DNA of 64,000 bases from Toxoplasma gondii ME49 (lineage: Eukaryota > Apicomplexa > Conoidasida > Eucoccidiorida > Sarcocystidae). Positions 1 to 12,200 of the stretch are shown piece after piece. The stretch covers positions 1,619,903-1,683,902 of the forward strand of contig NC_031473.1 in the NCBI RefSeq assembly GCF_000006565.2, given 5' to 3'. The notes under the pieces are model-generated. The model did not search any database, was not told the DNA's origin, and was given only the letters and a program-made list of their open reading frames with translations. How positions within the stretch are numbered: the stretch's first letter is position 1; every line of letters begins with the position of its first letter. The translations under genes were made by a program, and so were the position numbers.

Positions 1-2137
1 GTGGTAGCCACGAACAGTAGTTGGAAAGACATTCCCACAAGACAGAACTGACTGACGGCTGTCAACGCAGCGAGGTAGCTATTATGAGGAGGACAGAGTG
101 TTTGCAGGCACAGAAAACCGCTCTCTAGTAAATGCTACATGCCTGAGAGCACGCGGCCACACTCGCGTGGGGCATGACAACCTCAGACCTGGAGAAATTC
201 CGTGGTAAGCGGCCCTCCGAAGCCAGCCATGTTTCTTTCTTCCGTCGCAGAGTGCCGAGTCTTAGCCGCGTTCAAGATGTGGCCGAAACAATGCACAGCT
301 CCAAAACACAACAAACCGGACAAAGAACGTGCAACTTTCGAGGACTTACGTTCCCGCGACAAGACATGCCACAGAAAGCCACGAAAGAGGCCTAGCCCAA
401 CAAAGGAAGCGACGGAGCTAGCTGACCCCCGATCGTAAGGCGGCTCTTGGAGTGCAATGTTTTGAGTCGATATAGCGACGGCAACCGTGGCACGAGCTTC
501 TTCCAGTCTCTCTGTATCAGGAAGTGCTGAGGATTGACTAAAAACGGCCAGGTCTTTGTCTCGTGTTTCTGGTTCATCTGGTGTCTAAAGTGTAGCGCGC
601 GAATACAACAGCGAGGGCGTTTCCGCAAAGTCGTCGGATGTGTCTGCGTAGCCTTGCGGAGCGAGCCTCGCGAAAACCGAGGAAAGCGCCGCATGGTGCG
701 TTGTTACGACGAACCCAAATACTTCAGGGGAGACATCGTCCGCCAAACGTACGGAGTGTCATGTCTGCTTCTAGGAAACAACCATAGAAAATGCACTTTT
801 CCCCACGTCTCTCTTATCTGATAAAGGAAATGGATTTTCCCACAAAGGAGCCGCCTGGTCGCAGATCCCTCGAAGTAAACGATGACGCTCCTTCCCTGCG
901 CTTCACTTTTGTGCTCAGTGTGCACTGAATCTAGGGGATTGCAGTTTTCAGGAGACAAGATTTTCACTCAAGGTGTCAATTGTGGCGCATGTAGCGCGAC
1001 TCAATCTTGTCTTCCATAGTCTTTGGTTGCCGGACGGCGTCGGAGTGGTGCGTATCCAGCCATTTGGCACTAGTGCTCAGTGTCAGTGCGAGGTGGGTGA
1101 CACTTTGACTCGGTGAGACCGGACTGCGAGAGCCCGTTGATCGTTTGAGAAAAGGCGCAGTGCATTTTTCTGGCTGCTTGCACTTTTTTGCCTTTCTTAC
1201 GACTAGGCTGTTTCCCTTCTTTTCGATATTTTTCCGAGGCATTGCTTTCCACTTTTTCCGGCCGTATCCCGCGAGTGCTGCGGCGACTTGCGGGTCCCAG
1301 ACTCCTCCACAATCCTCCAGTTGTCGGCCTGCTTCCGCTTCCCGTTCATTGAAATGGACTGAAGCAGATGCGCCACCTGTTTGCGTGGGTCTTGAACCAG
1401 CAAACACCACTGAGTGGCGGCTGAGAGACACTGCCGTTCCTCTGCCAGCAGTCGCAGCTCTGTACATCCCATGGACCACTACACCACCGGTGAAACTCAA
1501 TTGGTTTGCACACTTTCTCGCGGCGACAGCTTAAACGATACAGTTTTCCGGAGTTGTTGGAGCGTCAGAAGTCCCACTCTACCGAAAGAGATGAACAAAT
1601 GGCTGCTGGGAAAAACAGTGTCATCAAAGCAAGCTTCAGCGAGTGTTCTTGATTTGTGCGGTCTCAGGGAAATCGGTCGTCAGTGCACCTCAGATGCTGG
1701 AGTGTATGTACAGGCGAACTCAGTTAGCCAAATCTTCATAGAAAAGATAAATGCGTGTCCCGTGTACAGTTTTGAGCCGCCGTCGCAATGAGAGTTTTCG
1801 TCGTGTTTTGGTGAGTCCCTGTGTCTGTTGACTGTGAAAACCTCCGCCACCCAGTCAGTGCCTCGTCTGTACCATCCTGAGGTACCGTTTCCTAGTTCAG
1901 GCGCATCAGCCACGGAAAACGCGTGCGCCTCTCGGATGCAAAAACAGATATTTCTCCCGGTTTTCCCCCTCGGCAGAAACTTTCCGTCTTCCGAGTCCCT
2001 CTTCTGTTTTTTCCGTTCTGTTTCTCGGTTCAGAAACGTTTCTTCACCTCGTTTTCCCCGATTTTCGGCACTCGCTTGAGAACGTCGAGGATTCGTCCCC
2101 CAAAGCGGTCCTCAGTGCCCACGGAAACGCATGACCG
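1..2137. other. No gene recognised; upstream region of the T1/BTB gene
   Basis: No open segment here shows a recognisable domain or convincing splice signals. A 174-codon open stretch on the minus strand at 976-1500 has no detectable family and may be chance. The part nearest 2138 is pyrimidine-rich and presumably holds the promoter and 5' UTR of the following gene; that role is inferred from position only. Confidence 0.5.
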
Positions 2138-3929
2138 ATGGTGAAAGCGTGCGTTATCCCTTCAGCGTCGTCTCCCGCTTCCCTTCTCTTGTTGCGTTCT
2201 TCACCAATGTTGTGTGCCTCTTCGCTCGATCCACCCACTGACCCACGATCCCCTCAAGGGTCTCTACCGCGGATTGGCGCGCAGTCTGCGACAGGCGCGT
2301 CACGAGGTCAGTCGGCCGACCGGGTCGTATTAAATGTGGGAGGAAAGATCCACGAAACGACAGCTGAAACTTTGTTGAGTGTTCCAGACAGCTACTTCAC
2401 AGCGCTGTTGTCCTCTGGGTGGCGGGACTCGAGTCCAGGGTCTCGTGACCACGGCACAGAGGACAAACCCATATTTGTTGACAGAAATGGAGAACGCTTC
2501 ACTTATGTCTTGGATTTCCTCCGGGATGGGGTTCTGCTGTGCCCAAGGGAGAAAATTCTTCTTCAATGCCTTCGGCTGGAAGCGAAGTTCTTCGCTCTAG
2601 AGCCCCTCCTCGTCGAGGTAGAACGAGAGCTGGAACAGATTGAACTGGAGAATGCTGCTCGGGCGCTTCGCATCGTCGCCGCACGAGACAAGTGAGCACA
2701 AGGAAATGGTGTGATGAAAGGCCTAGTGGGGGTTCTCGTGGTAGAGGGGTGTATTTGTGCACAGTACTTGTGGGCTAAGCTATCACAGTAGAGCTTGCAT
2801 TCGGTGAACAAAGTTTTTCAGGATCTAAATCAGTAGTCCAACACGTGGTATATACTCCCCAGAAAATTCCGAGGGGTGGACGCGCTCCGAGCTGAGAGAA
2901 AACGGTCGCATAACCAGCACCACACGGTACACTTGGGGCTGTGGTCGAGTAAAGCGTTCCTCTTGATGTTTTTTTTTGTCGCGTCCTTGTTCATGTTGTA
3001 CGCGGTTTGATACGCTGCGGAAAGGCGTTAAAAACCAAAGTGATTTTGGGCTGACTCTGCTGAGGAATGAACATGGATCTCGCCTACTGGGGTGAAAGGC
3101 CGTATGTCCAGAGGGGCAGGCTTGACATAAACTTGGCACTTCTTTCGACACCTTCTCTGTCCATGACAGGGACAGTTCTCAGGGAAAAGACAACAAGTAT
3201 TCCTTTTGCCGTGGTCGCGTTTATCCGAAACACATGCCAGTTTGTCTTTTTCCTGCCAGATCCCTCGGGGGCGCTGCCCAGAGTTCAAGCGGAGCGGAGA
3301 GCTCGCCGTCGTCTGGCTTTTCGCCTGTCTATTCACCGCTTAGGTCCCGACGCATTCCTGGAGACGGAGTTAGCGAACCGAGTTCGCCGTCCGGCCGCCC
3401 TGCGTTCGTTCCATGTAGTCCTGGAATGGCTGGTTCCCCTCCGACAAGTCCTCTCATACGGCCGCCAAACGACTTTGTAAGATACCATCTGGGGTGGTGG
3501 TCGAGTCCCGGCATCGTTTGAGCACCTCTCCACCAAAACGGGCATTTCTTCTGTGTGTACGGTTTTGAGAATCGGGAGGAGTTTTCTATAACACCCCCTC
3601 GTCGCAGGGCTGAACTGTTGATGAAACGTGTCTGTAAGCCTGGGGAGTTCTTGCAGCGTGGGAGTACTATGTGTATGTTGTCTCTTCAGATGCCGCTCGA
3701 TAGCTCGTTGAGAAGTCCAGCCTGCAGCCGAGTTAGCAGCCCTACCGCCAAACGCAGCTTTCGCAGTTACTCTCCGAGTGAGAATCCGGATCGAAGTGAG
3801 GAGGCGCAGCGTCGAGCTCTCATTAATGACGATCCAGAGCCTCCGCCAATCTTAGGGTTGGCTGACATCAGTGGCGATGCCCGCCTCTGTCTCGGAGACA
3901 AGATCTTCAGGACGGATGCGGATTTCTAA
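2138..3929 (+). CDS. KCTD-like protein with potassium-channel-type T1/BTB domain
   Basis: Three exons join in phase: 2138-2691, 3260-3476 and 3690-3929, giving about 336 residues. Splice sites are GTGAGC/TGCCAG and GTAAGA/TTCAG. Residues about 61-150 form a T1 (BTB/POZ) tetramerisation domain: it opens with DRVVLNVGGKIHET, continues with a short Ser/Gly insertion, then PIFVDRNGERFTYVLDFLRDG and an LRLEAKFFALEPLL helix. No transmembrane segments follow, so this is a soluble KCTD-like adaptor and not an ion channel. In other eukaryotes such proteins often bring substrates to cullin-3 ubiquitin ligases; that role here is inference. The rest of the protein is Ser/Pro-rich and disordered. The start is the first ATG before the domain. 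Domain call is firm; the exact N-terminus is less so. Confidence 0.82.
2831..2866 (+). repeat. Dispersed ~40-bp element, copy 1 (intron 1 of T1/BTB gene)
   Basis: Core GTATATACTCCCCAGA. About 30 of 37 positions match copy 2 at 41131, with most differences being transitions. It lies about 140 bp inside an intron. Confidence 0.6.
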
Positions 3930-6009
3930 CTGGAGATCAGAAATGTACAGGTGGACAGTGAGGAGATATCCGTCTGATGTCAAACACGAAGGCGGGAATG
4001 CGAGTTGGGTGGTGGGTTGGAGTTTGCTAGGGCGTGTGTCATTATAAGGAGAAAACCTTTTTTGCGAGGCGGATGAGCAGATGTCATTTTGACCGATTTT
4101 TGTGTTACTCGGAGTCAAAGGGCAGACATTTTCCGGTTTAATTCTTTTTTTTCCGAGACATAAAGGAAACTGAATGGCAGGAGGGTCTCTTCAGAATGTG
4201 TCCACCCACAGTGCCACAGCTGCTGTGGCCAGTTGTCGTACAGATAGAGCCTCTTGTTAGAAGCAGCAGATCTCATCAACATCTTGAAGAGACCTGGAAG
4301 CCCAGTAAACCTCTCAACGCCGGCATAGCTCGTATCACTCCTGACTGAGCACCTCCGCCCCACTGACGAGGGGACACTGAATCCAGAGGACACCGTACCT
4401 TACGAAACTTCAGAAAGAACTAGAATGTTATCACCTCTCGAGCAGGCCAGTAGACGAAGGCTGCAGGTGTTGGCCACCTATATTTTTCTCTGTTCGAGCG
4501 TTGACGCGACGGCCACAGTTCACTCTTGCGGATGAAGGACTGAGGTCGCGCGAATTCGGGCGTTGTCTTCGAAGAACGGCGTAATGGTTACTTGCACTGT
4601 GTAGTGGTACCATGACCTTTTTCAGTAGCCTCGTGCGTAAAACGAGTTTGTCTACTCCGTGAGTCGACTTCGTCTCTAGCACGACTTCGGGAGTGGTTAC
4701 ATCAGATCAGTCTATTGGCGTTCAGCTTCCTTCCCAGTGGTTTTGCCTTTCAGAGTTGTCCATTGCGATCTCCGAGTGCTTGTCACCTCAACTTCATGGG
4801 GAGGAGCAGCTCGGTCCGCGGTGCACTTTAGGGAGCCTATGATTGTCGGGACTTACTGTGCTGCACTAGGGGATTACAGAAAACACCGAGACCTTTGTTG
4901 TAGGACAGATAACCGGACATGTTTGTTTGGACCATTCAACAGATCGTCCTCACTTACGTGTTACCACCCCAGCAAAATAATAGTTCTTTCAACGTGCTTG
5001 CTCTAGCTTGATTAACTGGCGAGGCTAACGTCTATGAAAGCGACATTGGCGGAAGGTTCTGTCTGCTTCTTCGTAGTCCAAACAAACATGTCCGGTTATC
5101 TGTCCTACAACAAAGGTCTCGGTGCTTTCTGTAATCCCCTAGTGCAGTTTCTCAGTACTTCCAGTCCGAAATTCCAGAAAATGACTTGCCGTTTTCTGTA
5201 GAGATTCAGCTAGGTAGTCGAGAACAAGGGACTCGGACGACGACGATTCGACGATCCCTCAGTATTCGTGGCAATCTTCTTCGTTTACAACAATGGTTGG
5301 ACACAGGGGGCTCCAAACAGTGGCAGACCGCAAGAGGGGCCCCCCGTTGCTCGCGATGCTGTAGATCGCAGCCTTTGGTTCCGTGACACAGTACTGCCGG
5401 ATCTGGTACAGTTTCGTTGCAAGCAGTCCAGTGTCACCTCCTACGGAGAAACCGAAATTCTTCATTAAAATGCCATCATTTGTCAAGCTTTCCGAAGCGT
5501 CGCATCTCTTTTCCGGATGTGGGGCCTGGCTGATGTTTCCGATGGGGAAGCTTGTCCGTCTCGTTTGAAATGCCGTGAATCAAACTGTTGCCTCCAGATG
5601 TCCCTTGATCAAGTAAGGTAACACACATCCGTTCAGCTAAAGCATCTTCATTCTCAGCATAAACGCTCGAAGATGTGTCGCACAAAACGGCAAACGAAAT
5701 GATCGATGGGAAGCGAAAAACAGCCCGAGTAACCCTTGAATTCAACCTAGGCAGTGTGTTGCCCAGTCAGACGTTGAACTATCCCGATGCCGATCATTTT
5801 TTTAAACGTGAGTTCGCATCGTGCAATTGTTAATTTGGTCTAGACCTAGGAAGACAACGTTTGGTAGTGGCTGTGGACTGATACGGACTTTCCACGACGA
5901 GCTATTTAAGTGCGTGTCGCCGGCGACACAACGGGAGAGCAGTGGTCCTGTTTGGCATTCAAACGACTCTGCCGTGTGGTTCAAATCGTTGGGAGGCAGT
6001 TTCCACAAG
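3930..6009. other. Intergenic region with an inverted repeat, no gene recognised
   Basis: Apart from the inverted repeat at 4861-5147, I see no domain-bearing open segment. The distal part probably holds the promoter and 5' UTR of the CKK-domain gene. Confidence 0.5.
4861..5147. repeat. 72-bp inverted repeat, one mismatch, 143-bp spacer
   Basis: The left arm (4861-4932) and right arm (5076-5147) are reverse complements over 72 bp, differing at one position (AAACACC against AAGCACC when both are read in the left-arm sense). The 143-bp spacer has no repeat that I can see. The arms show no TA duplication or transposase, so a classical MITE is not proven. The structure could fold into a long hairpin if transcribed. 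A duplicated mitochondrial fragment is an alternative, because coccidian nuclear genomes carry many of these. Confidence 0.9.
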
Positions 6010-6063
6010 ATGCGTTCTCCTCGATCCTTGGATCAGCTTCAAGCCCCTTGGAGGGTTTTTCTT
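6010..6063 (+). other. Possible alternative first coding exon of the CKK gene
   Basis: An ATG at 6010 opens 18 codons ending at a strong donor, CTT|GTGAGTA. An acceptor, TTTCTCTCAG, sits exactly before the ATG at 6295, and the join is in phase 0. This would add 18 residues to the N-terminus. It could equally be 5' UTR. Confidence 0.35.
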
Positions 6064-6294
6064 GTGAGTATAATTCGTCGTTACAGTGGCTAGATGTTAG
6101 CAACGCAAGCCCCCCCGTTTGACTATACCAAGGGTAGATATTGACTGCGGCTCAAAGAATTTTCGCTGAGTAGGCAAAAACGCTACATGCATATAACAGA
6201 CAAGAGTGTTTCTGGTTGCTGGTCACTTACTCTCCGCCGACTAGTTGAAAGATAACAGAAAGGGATCGGTAGCCAAACTCAGGGTTTCTCTCAG

Positions 6295-9200
6295 ATGGCA
6301 TCGCTAAAGTCCTTCTACGGTGCCAAGTCCTGTGCACGCGCCGGACGTCCGGTAGTGAGAACTTGTGGTTTTCAGCTTTATTCTCGGGATCGTTCTCTCG
6401 GTTCTGGAGGCGCCGGCAGCTGTGCAGGCGGCAGCCCTCCCCGCCCACTGGGGAACGGTTCACGTTTCATCCATGAACGGGGAGCGGAGAGTAAAGCTAC
6501 CTCTCCCGATTGTTCGCGAGCTAGAAGTTCGTCTTCGTCGTTTGCAAGCAACGGCGAGCAACAACAAATTGCGCACCGGGCGCGTGCAGAGTTCACAAAG
6601 GAGCTGTCAGATCGTGAGACCTGCGGGTTGCCACCGAACTATGAGGATGTAGAGGATTGGAATGACGCATTGTCGGCGTCTCGCTGGTCGACTCAAAGCA
6701 ATGGCGTTACGTCTGCCCGTGGCATCAATGGTGGTGACCGAAAAAAACTATTCGGGGTCGCTAGCAGCGAATGGAGAGATCACGCCCCTCTTTGTTCCGT
6801 TCTTGACTCGCCTTCACCGTTGGTCGCCGCACTTGAGGGCCACACGGCAGTGGCTGGTGGGTTCCCTGTAACACCGGAAAGCAGTACAGACTCAGTGGCA
6901 ACGGATAATGCTGAGTTTGAAGGACTCCGTTTCGTCAAACCATGCGAGAGTTTGAGCGGTCCGTTCTCTGCCACCGCTGAAATTGCGAATCTATCTCCCG
7001 ACTTCAACATCGATAAGTTTCTTGCTGGAACACCAAATATAATCGACGGAAACGGAACTAGTCGCCCTTCCTCCGACTCAGAATTGTTTGTGGGCAGCTA
7101 TTTAGAAGACGGCAAAACGTCGACTTTCATCGATGAACCAAAAGTTACGGCACAGCAGCAGACGAACGAGAAAAACTTGACTCTTCTGCAGCAAGATATT
7201 TCTGCTCTAGAGGACCTGGTGGAGCAGACAGATCGGAGACTGAAAGGACTGGGAGAACTCTCTCTCATAACGGAAGAGTCAAATTTTTCCGGTCCAACCA
7301 AGCAATCTCTCGAACGAACGCCTCAAAAGGATGCTGGAGAGCTTGAAGGCGTCACACGGCAGATGCCCAAATCTATTCAAGCGGATACGTCAGGAGTGGA
7401 GGTGTATCTGCCGCCTGCCAGCATACAAACTGACCAATCTTCACAAACGGATTTCGTTCCAGTTTGTCTTTCGCAAAAAAGAGACTCTCCGAGGAAGGAA
7501 GTGGGAGAGGAAGCCGAGGTAGGGCGTCAAGACAAACCTGTCACTGGAGGCGTTTTGACCAAGGGCAGAATGACACTGGCGAGCTTGAAAAGCGACCGCA
7601 ACCCAGGAGATGAAGGCAGATGTCACGGTGCATCCGGGGCACTCAACGGCGCTGGATATGAGCGGCATTGCCTCTCTAGGCCGGTTGTCAATGAAGGAAC
7701 GGGGACCATAAGATCTGATCCGCATGCGCGGATCGCCAATTTGAATGAGGCCCTTCACTACGGCGGCACAGCTTCCCGATTGCCAGGTGCGTCATTGCAG
7801 CATCCGTAGGAGGGCTATCCCCGTGACAAGGAAACATAGTCGTATTGCACCCGAACAAGCTGGACTACATAGCACCACAGACTCTCATCATAGAACACAG
7901 GCAACAACAAATATTATTGTCAGACTGTTTCACTGAACACACTGGAAACGGTGTTCAGAATCTCCGGTTGTCCTCAATTAAGCCGTGTCATAACTGTCTA
8001 ACTCGTCTGTCGTGTGCCGGCAGTGTTAACAGTCTTCATGAGACTGCAAAATTGGACGTGCACCATGCGGTTCTCTGTTGCTTGTTGCGAATGATCTGTA
8101 ACACCCCTCGATAAACTTTACTGCGTTTTTCTACAACAGAGGCACTTCGCAGAATAAATAAAGATCGACAAGGAACCAGATACGGCGAACTACTCATATC
8201 AGCCCCGTCCGGAGGCAGAGTCAACCTGAATCCTTGTTCTGTGTCCGCTCCCTCCGATCTGGCATTGCTTTCCGCCAGCCTTCAAAAACCGGACGTCGAG
8301 CAAGCCGAGCCTTCGGCTACCTACCCTCTCGAAAGGTCCAGGCAGGTCTATGCTGTGAGGTCTTCTCCGCGATCCCAGCCCCGGAGCTGTCCCGGTGGCT
8401 TCGTCCTACTAAACTCGAGGCCCAAGAGGAAATTTAAAAAAGTGGTATGGGTCGAGTCTGGCTCCACAGCGGAGAGCCGTGATGATGACGCGCAACATGG
8501 ATTGTGCTGCCACAGTGAAGATTCCTCGCATCGCTGTGCCTCGGGGTCCGACTACTCCTGTCATTGCCATTCCGGTGTCCCCCGCTGGCGGAGCAGCCGC
8601 GAAGAAATCCACCGGTGCCGTTCAGCGAGGGAAGGAACCTGTCGAGCTAGAACGGCGTTTCTTGACGTTGTCACAGGGGACTCAACGGACTATGCGCATC
8701 GCCTCCCTTCACTGTCAGTGAATGGCCGGATCAGTGAAGCAGTTGACAGGAGAAAAGCGGTTCTTCCTTTCCCGCAATCTCCTAGAAGATGGGATGAACT
8801 GGATTCGTTAGGATCCAGCTTCGCAGAGGCTGAAGCGCGTTGTGGTACTCAACAGAACGGACAGAATCGAAAGACAATACCCCTCAATGCCCCGTCAGAA
8901 ATGTGTGTCCTGTCAGGATACAACACTCGTCCTTCTGTCCGCGAAAAAGCACAGCGCATGCTCCAGCCATACCCATACGTCGAGGACTGGACAGACACAT
9001 CTTCGGCAGCTTCTGGATTTCCTCCAGACGGTCACTGGCAACCACACGGAACTCCGCTAGAAGATGGCATTGACTTGATCCAGGATCTTGTTGACAAAGA
9101 CCCTCGGTCTCGGTATTGCAGCAGAGAAGGCGTCCTGAACCAACCCGGAGGTACACACGCTGCGGGTGAGCAGCTTTACCACCACCGCGGACATCCATGG

Positions 9201-12200
9201 ACTGCACAACATTACGATTCTGAAAAGATCAAGGTAACCATCGATGCTTTATCCCCCCTCAGTCCTTGCGGATTATTTAGACCGTGGCAGATGCAAGGCA
9301 GTCGTCTGCGGTTTGAACGGGATCCAAGCGAGGATGAGCGTACCCGCTGCCGCCGCTGTGTGACAGGAACCCCTGGCGGTGATTTTCTGAAGCACAAAGC
9401 CCCACAGTGTGCCTCACCGGCAAAGGATGATTCACTGGACAAAGTGCCTTGGCTGCAGGTGTCCACCGGCACCTGCAGTGCAAGGGTCTGCCATGACACC
9501 ACACCGAAGCACAAGGAAGAAAACCAACGATCCGAAAGGGTCTCTCCAACCGTGAACATCACCGAACAAGGGATCCAGACTTCAGCACACAATGATCCAG
9601 ATCCCATCTGTTCCCCTTGTGATCACCATGGAAAGAAACAGGATGTCTCTAGTCAAGTGTCTCCGTCACGCAAGGATCTGGTGCCCAAAGGCACAGGCAG
9701 TGGAACGAGGGAGAATCCTGTCACGGCTGTGTGTGAGAGATCTAGCTCACAAGTTCAGAGTGTCCAGCCATCGCTTATGCACCTAACGAGCGAGACAGTG
9801 CACATGCCCAGGCCATTGTGTCACTCGCCTAAAGAAAAAGTCAGTCTGCTTCATCGCAACGATAATTCGGCCTTCGGACCTACATATCCGACCCAGCAAC
9901 CACGGAGGCTACGCCAATCGCCACGCCCGCTGCTCATGAACGACGCAGCCATCTGTACGTCCCCAGTTTTCCGCAGAGATATTGCTACAGGTGCTTCTCC
10001 AAGATCCATGGAACGGGATGGAAAGGACAGATCATCTGCCGGAGGAGTCGCCGCCACTCCCGCTCTGCGGCGGAATTCTACTCAGGCAGCGTTTGATTCT
10101 TCCCAAATCGAGGATCCATTTGACGTCCAGCAGATCTTAGCCCAAATTTCTCCATTGGGACGGGAGAAAACCCACTCAAACGGCAACTGTGAAAACGGGA
10201 ACACAAGTCAACCTTCAGGAGGCAACCTGGTGGAAAACAGTGGCAGCCATGTGCGTCAGCCAACTTCAGACGCGCAAGGAACCTTCAGTCTCCCAGCGAC
10301 AGAAGTTCTTGAAGTCGCTGAGGCATGCCATCAAACAGGTGAGACTGACTACAACTTTTTATAGAACTGGAAATGACTTACGGTAGGAAGTGAATTCTCC
10401 TAGCAGATAAAACAACAGAAGCTAATAATTCTCCCTTCTAGTAGTTGAGAACGAATAGGGATAGAGAAGCGCTAGTATATCTTTCAAAGCGTTGCTCGGC
10501 TTCAATGTACTCAGGGACAGGGAGAGGGGAAGAAGACCCACATGCGGTCCCGGTAGCTTTCGAAGCAACTTGTTACCATCTCAGTCCGCGCGCAAAATGG
10601 TACTAGCTGCCCCAGTGTCGTGCATGAGACTTGACTAAAGAGTGCGCTTTAGAGGATCCGCACCGGGACAGCATAAGACGTACCGAGAAAGAAACTCGAA
10701 GTGCAGAAAAACGAGTTTGATTCAGTGCACGGTATTTTTTCCTGTTGTCCTTCGCAGCAAGACTGCCTCGTAAACACTACTTTGTTTGCATACTTCAGGC
10801 AAGTCAAAGAGCAACGAAACGTGCGAAGAAATCATTAGCACACTGAACCAGACAATCAGGAGGATTGAAGGACGCACGCAGAGGCACGAGGACTCTCTAC
10901 CGTTGCCAGACAAGGTGACCAGGTAATTGTTATTTCTTGACTTCTCCAGGATTTCAAGGGATCCCATTAGTAGCTCGTGAAACACAGAAATACAAACGTA
11001 ACGCGCCCCATGCACACGGTGAAGAAGGCGGCTCAGGTAATTTTTACCGTTTGACATCTCAAGATAACCGACTTCCAGGTGTACATCTTGTTTCTCGTCG
11101 TTCGCACGATTGGGGGAGACAGTGGAAGACCGCAAAAGGTATACACACTTTTTGGCGTTTTCTGTGCCTGTATGTTCCTGAAAGGAAAGAGCCCGTCTGA
11201 TCCAGACGCAAATTCGAGAGTTCCAAAGCAAGAGTGTGGTTGTCAAGGCTGAGCACTCCAGTCTCTACGGTGGCTGCAGCTCCAGAAGTGTTCTGTGTTG
11301 TGCATCCTCATTTATTAACGCAGACAAGAGGACAGCGGCGGCATTTTCCTAAACAACTCCTCATGCTTGCGGGAGCTCTCAACTCCAGACAGATGTGGCT
11401 GTCTGGCTGTCTCCGAAGAGCCCCTGGGACTGGACACCCCGGCTTTGGCTGCACCGGAAGCCTCTTTGAGTCGCCACCACCTGAGTCTCGAGCTAAAGGA
11501 GGTCCATGAGATGCTGATAAAACTCATGGAGCCAGATGTTGAAACACCGGAGAACCTGTGCAGAAAGCATGCGCTTGATATGTCGTCTCCTCTAAACACT
11601 GCCGGCCACTTACCAACTTGCACAGAGCGACAGTGCGAATCGTTTCTGTTGCCGAATGCGGGACGCCGGCATAACTGTTTCTCTGCAGAAGACGTTCAGT
11701 TCTCGGGGCCTGCGGTGTGCACACATCCGTCGGCGAGGGCTTCACGACGCGCTGCTAGGCCAGCGGGCGCCGCGAAATCTGACGGGTGTGCAAGTCTGGC
11801 ATTCTTTGAAAGTCCTGTTCGAGTGGAAAGGGAGGCGCTAGGAGCGTGGGCACTAAACACTGCCCACAGCGACACAGAAGACGCTCTGAGGGCCTCGCTC
11901 GAGCGGCAACGCCATGGACGAGGGGGTCGGCCGTCACTCCTTTCGCGCGCGACAACGTGGGTTTTGGGAGAAAATCGAACGAAATCTCATGGGACCCATT
12001 CAAGTACGATCGTGTCGCAGAGATGCAGCGCCGCACGTTCCATAAAGAGAGCTCGTTCTATGCCAGTCCCCGCTGATCGAGGGGCGAGGCGAGGATGGAT
12101 ACATGAGCCTCGGCTGCAAAGAATGCGGCCTCCTGACGACATATGCGTTCGGCGAAAAGCTGGGGAGAGAAAACGAATTCCATCCCTAGAGGTGTTCTCA

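Noticed and set aside
976..1500. A 174-codon minus-strand open frame
   Set aside because: No domain, no splice context and ordinary composition; not enough to call a gene.
10923..10949. A 27-bp candidate intron in the CKK gene
   Set aside because: Too short to splice. The longer intron 10923-11323 is in phase and has a proper pyrimidine tract.
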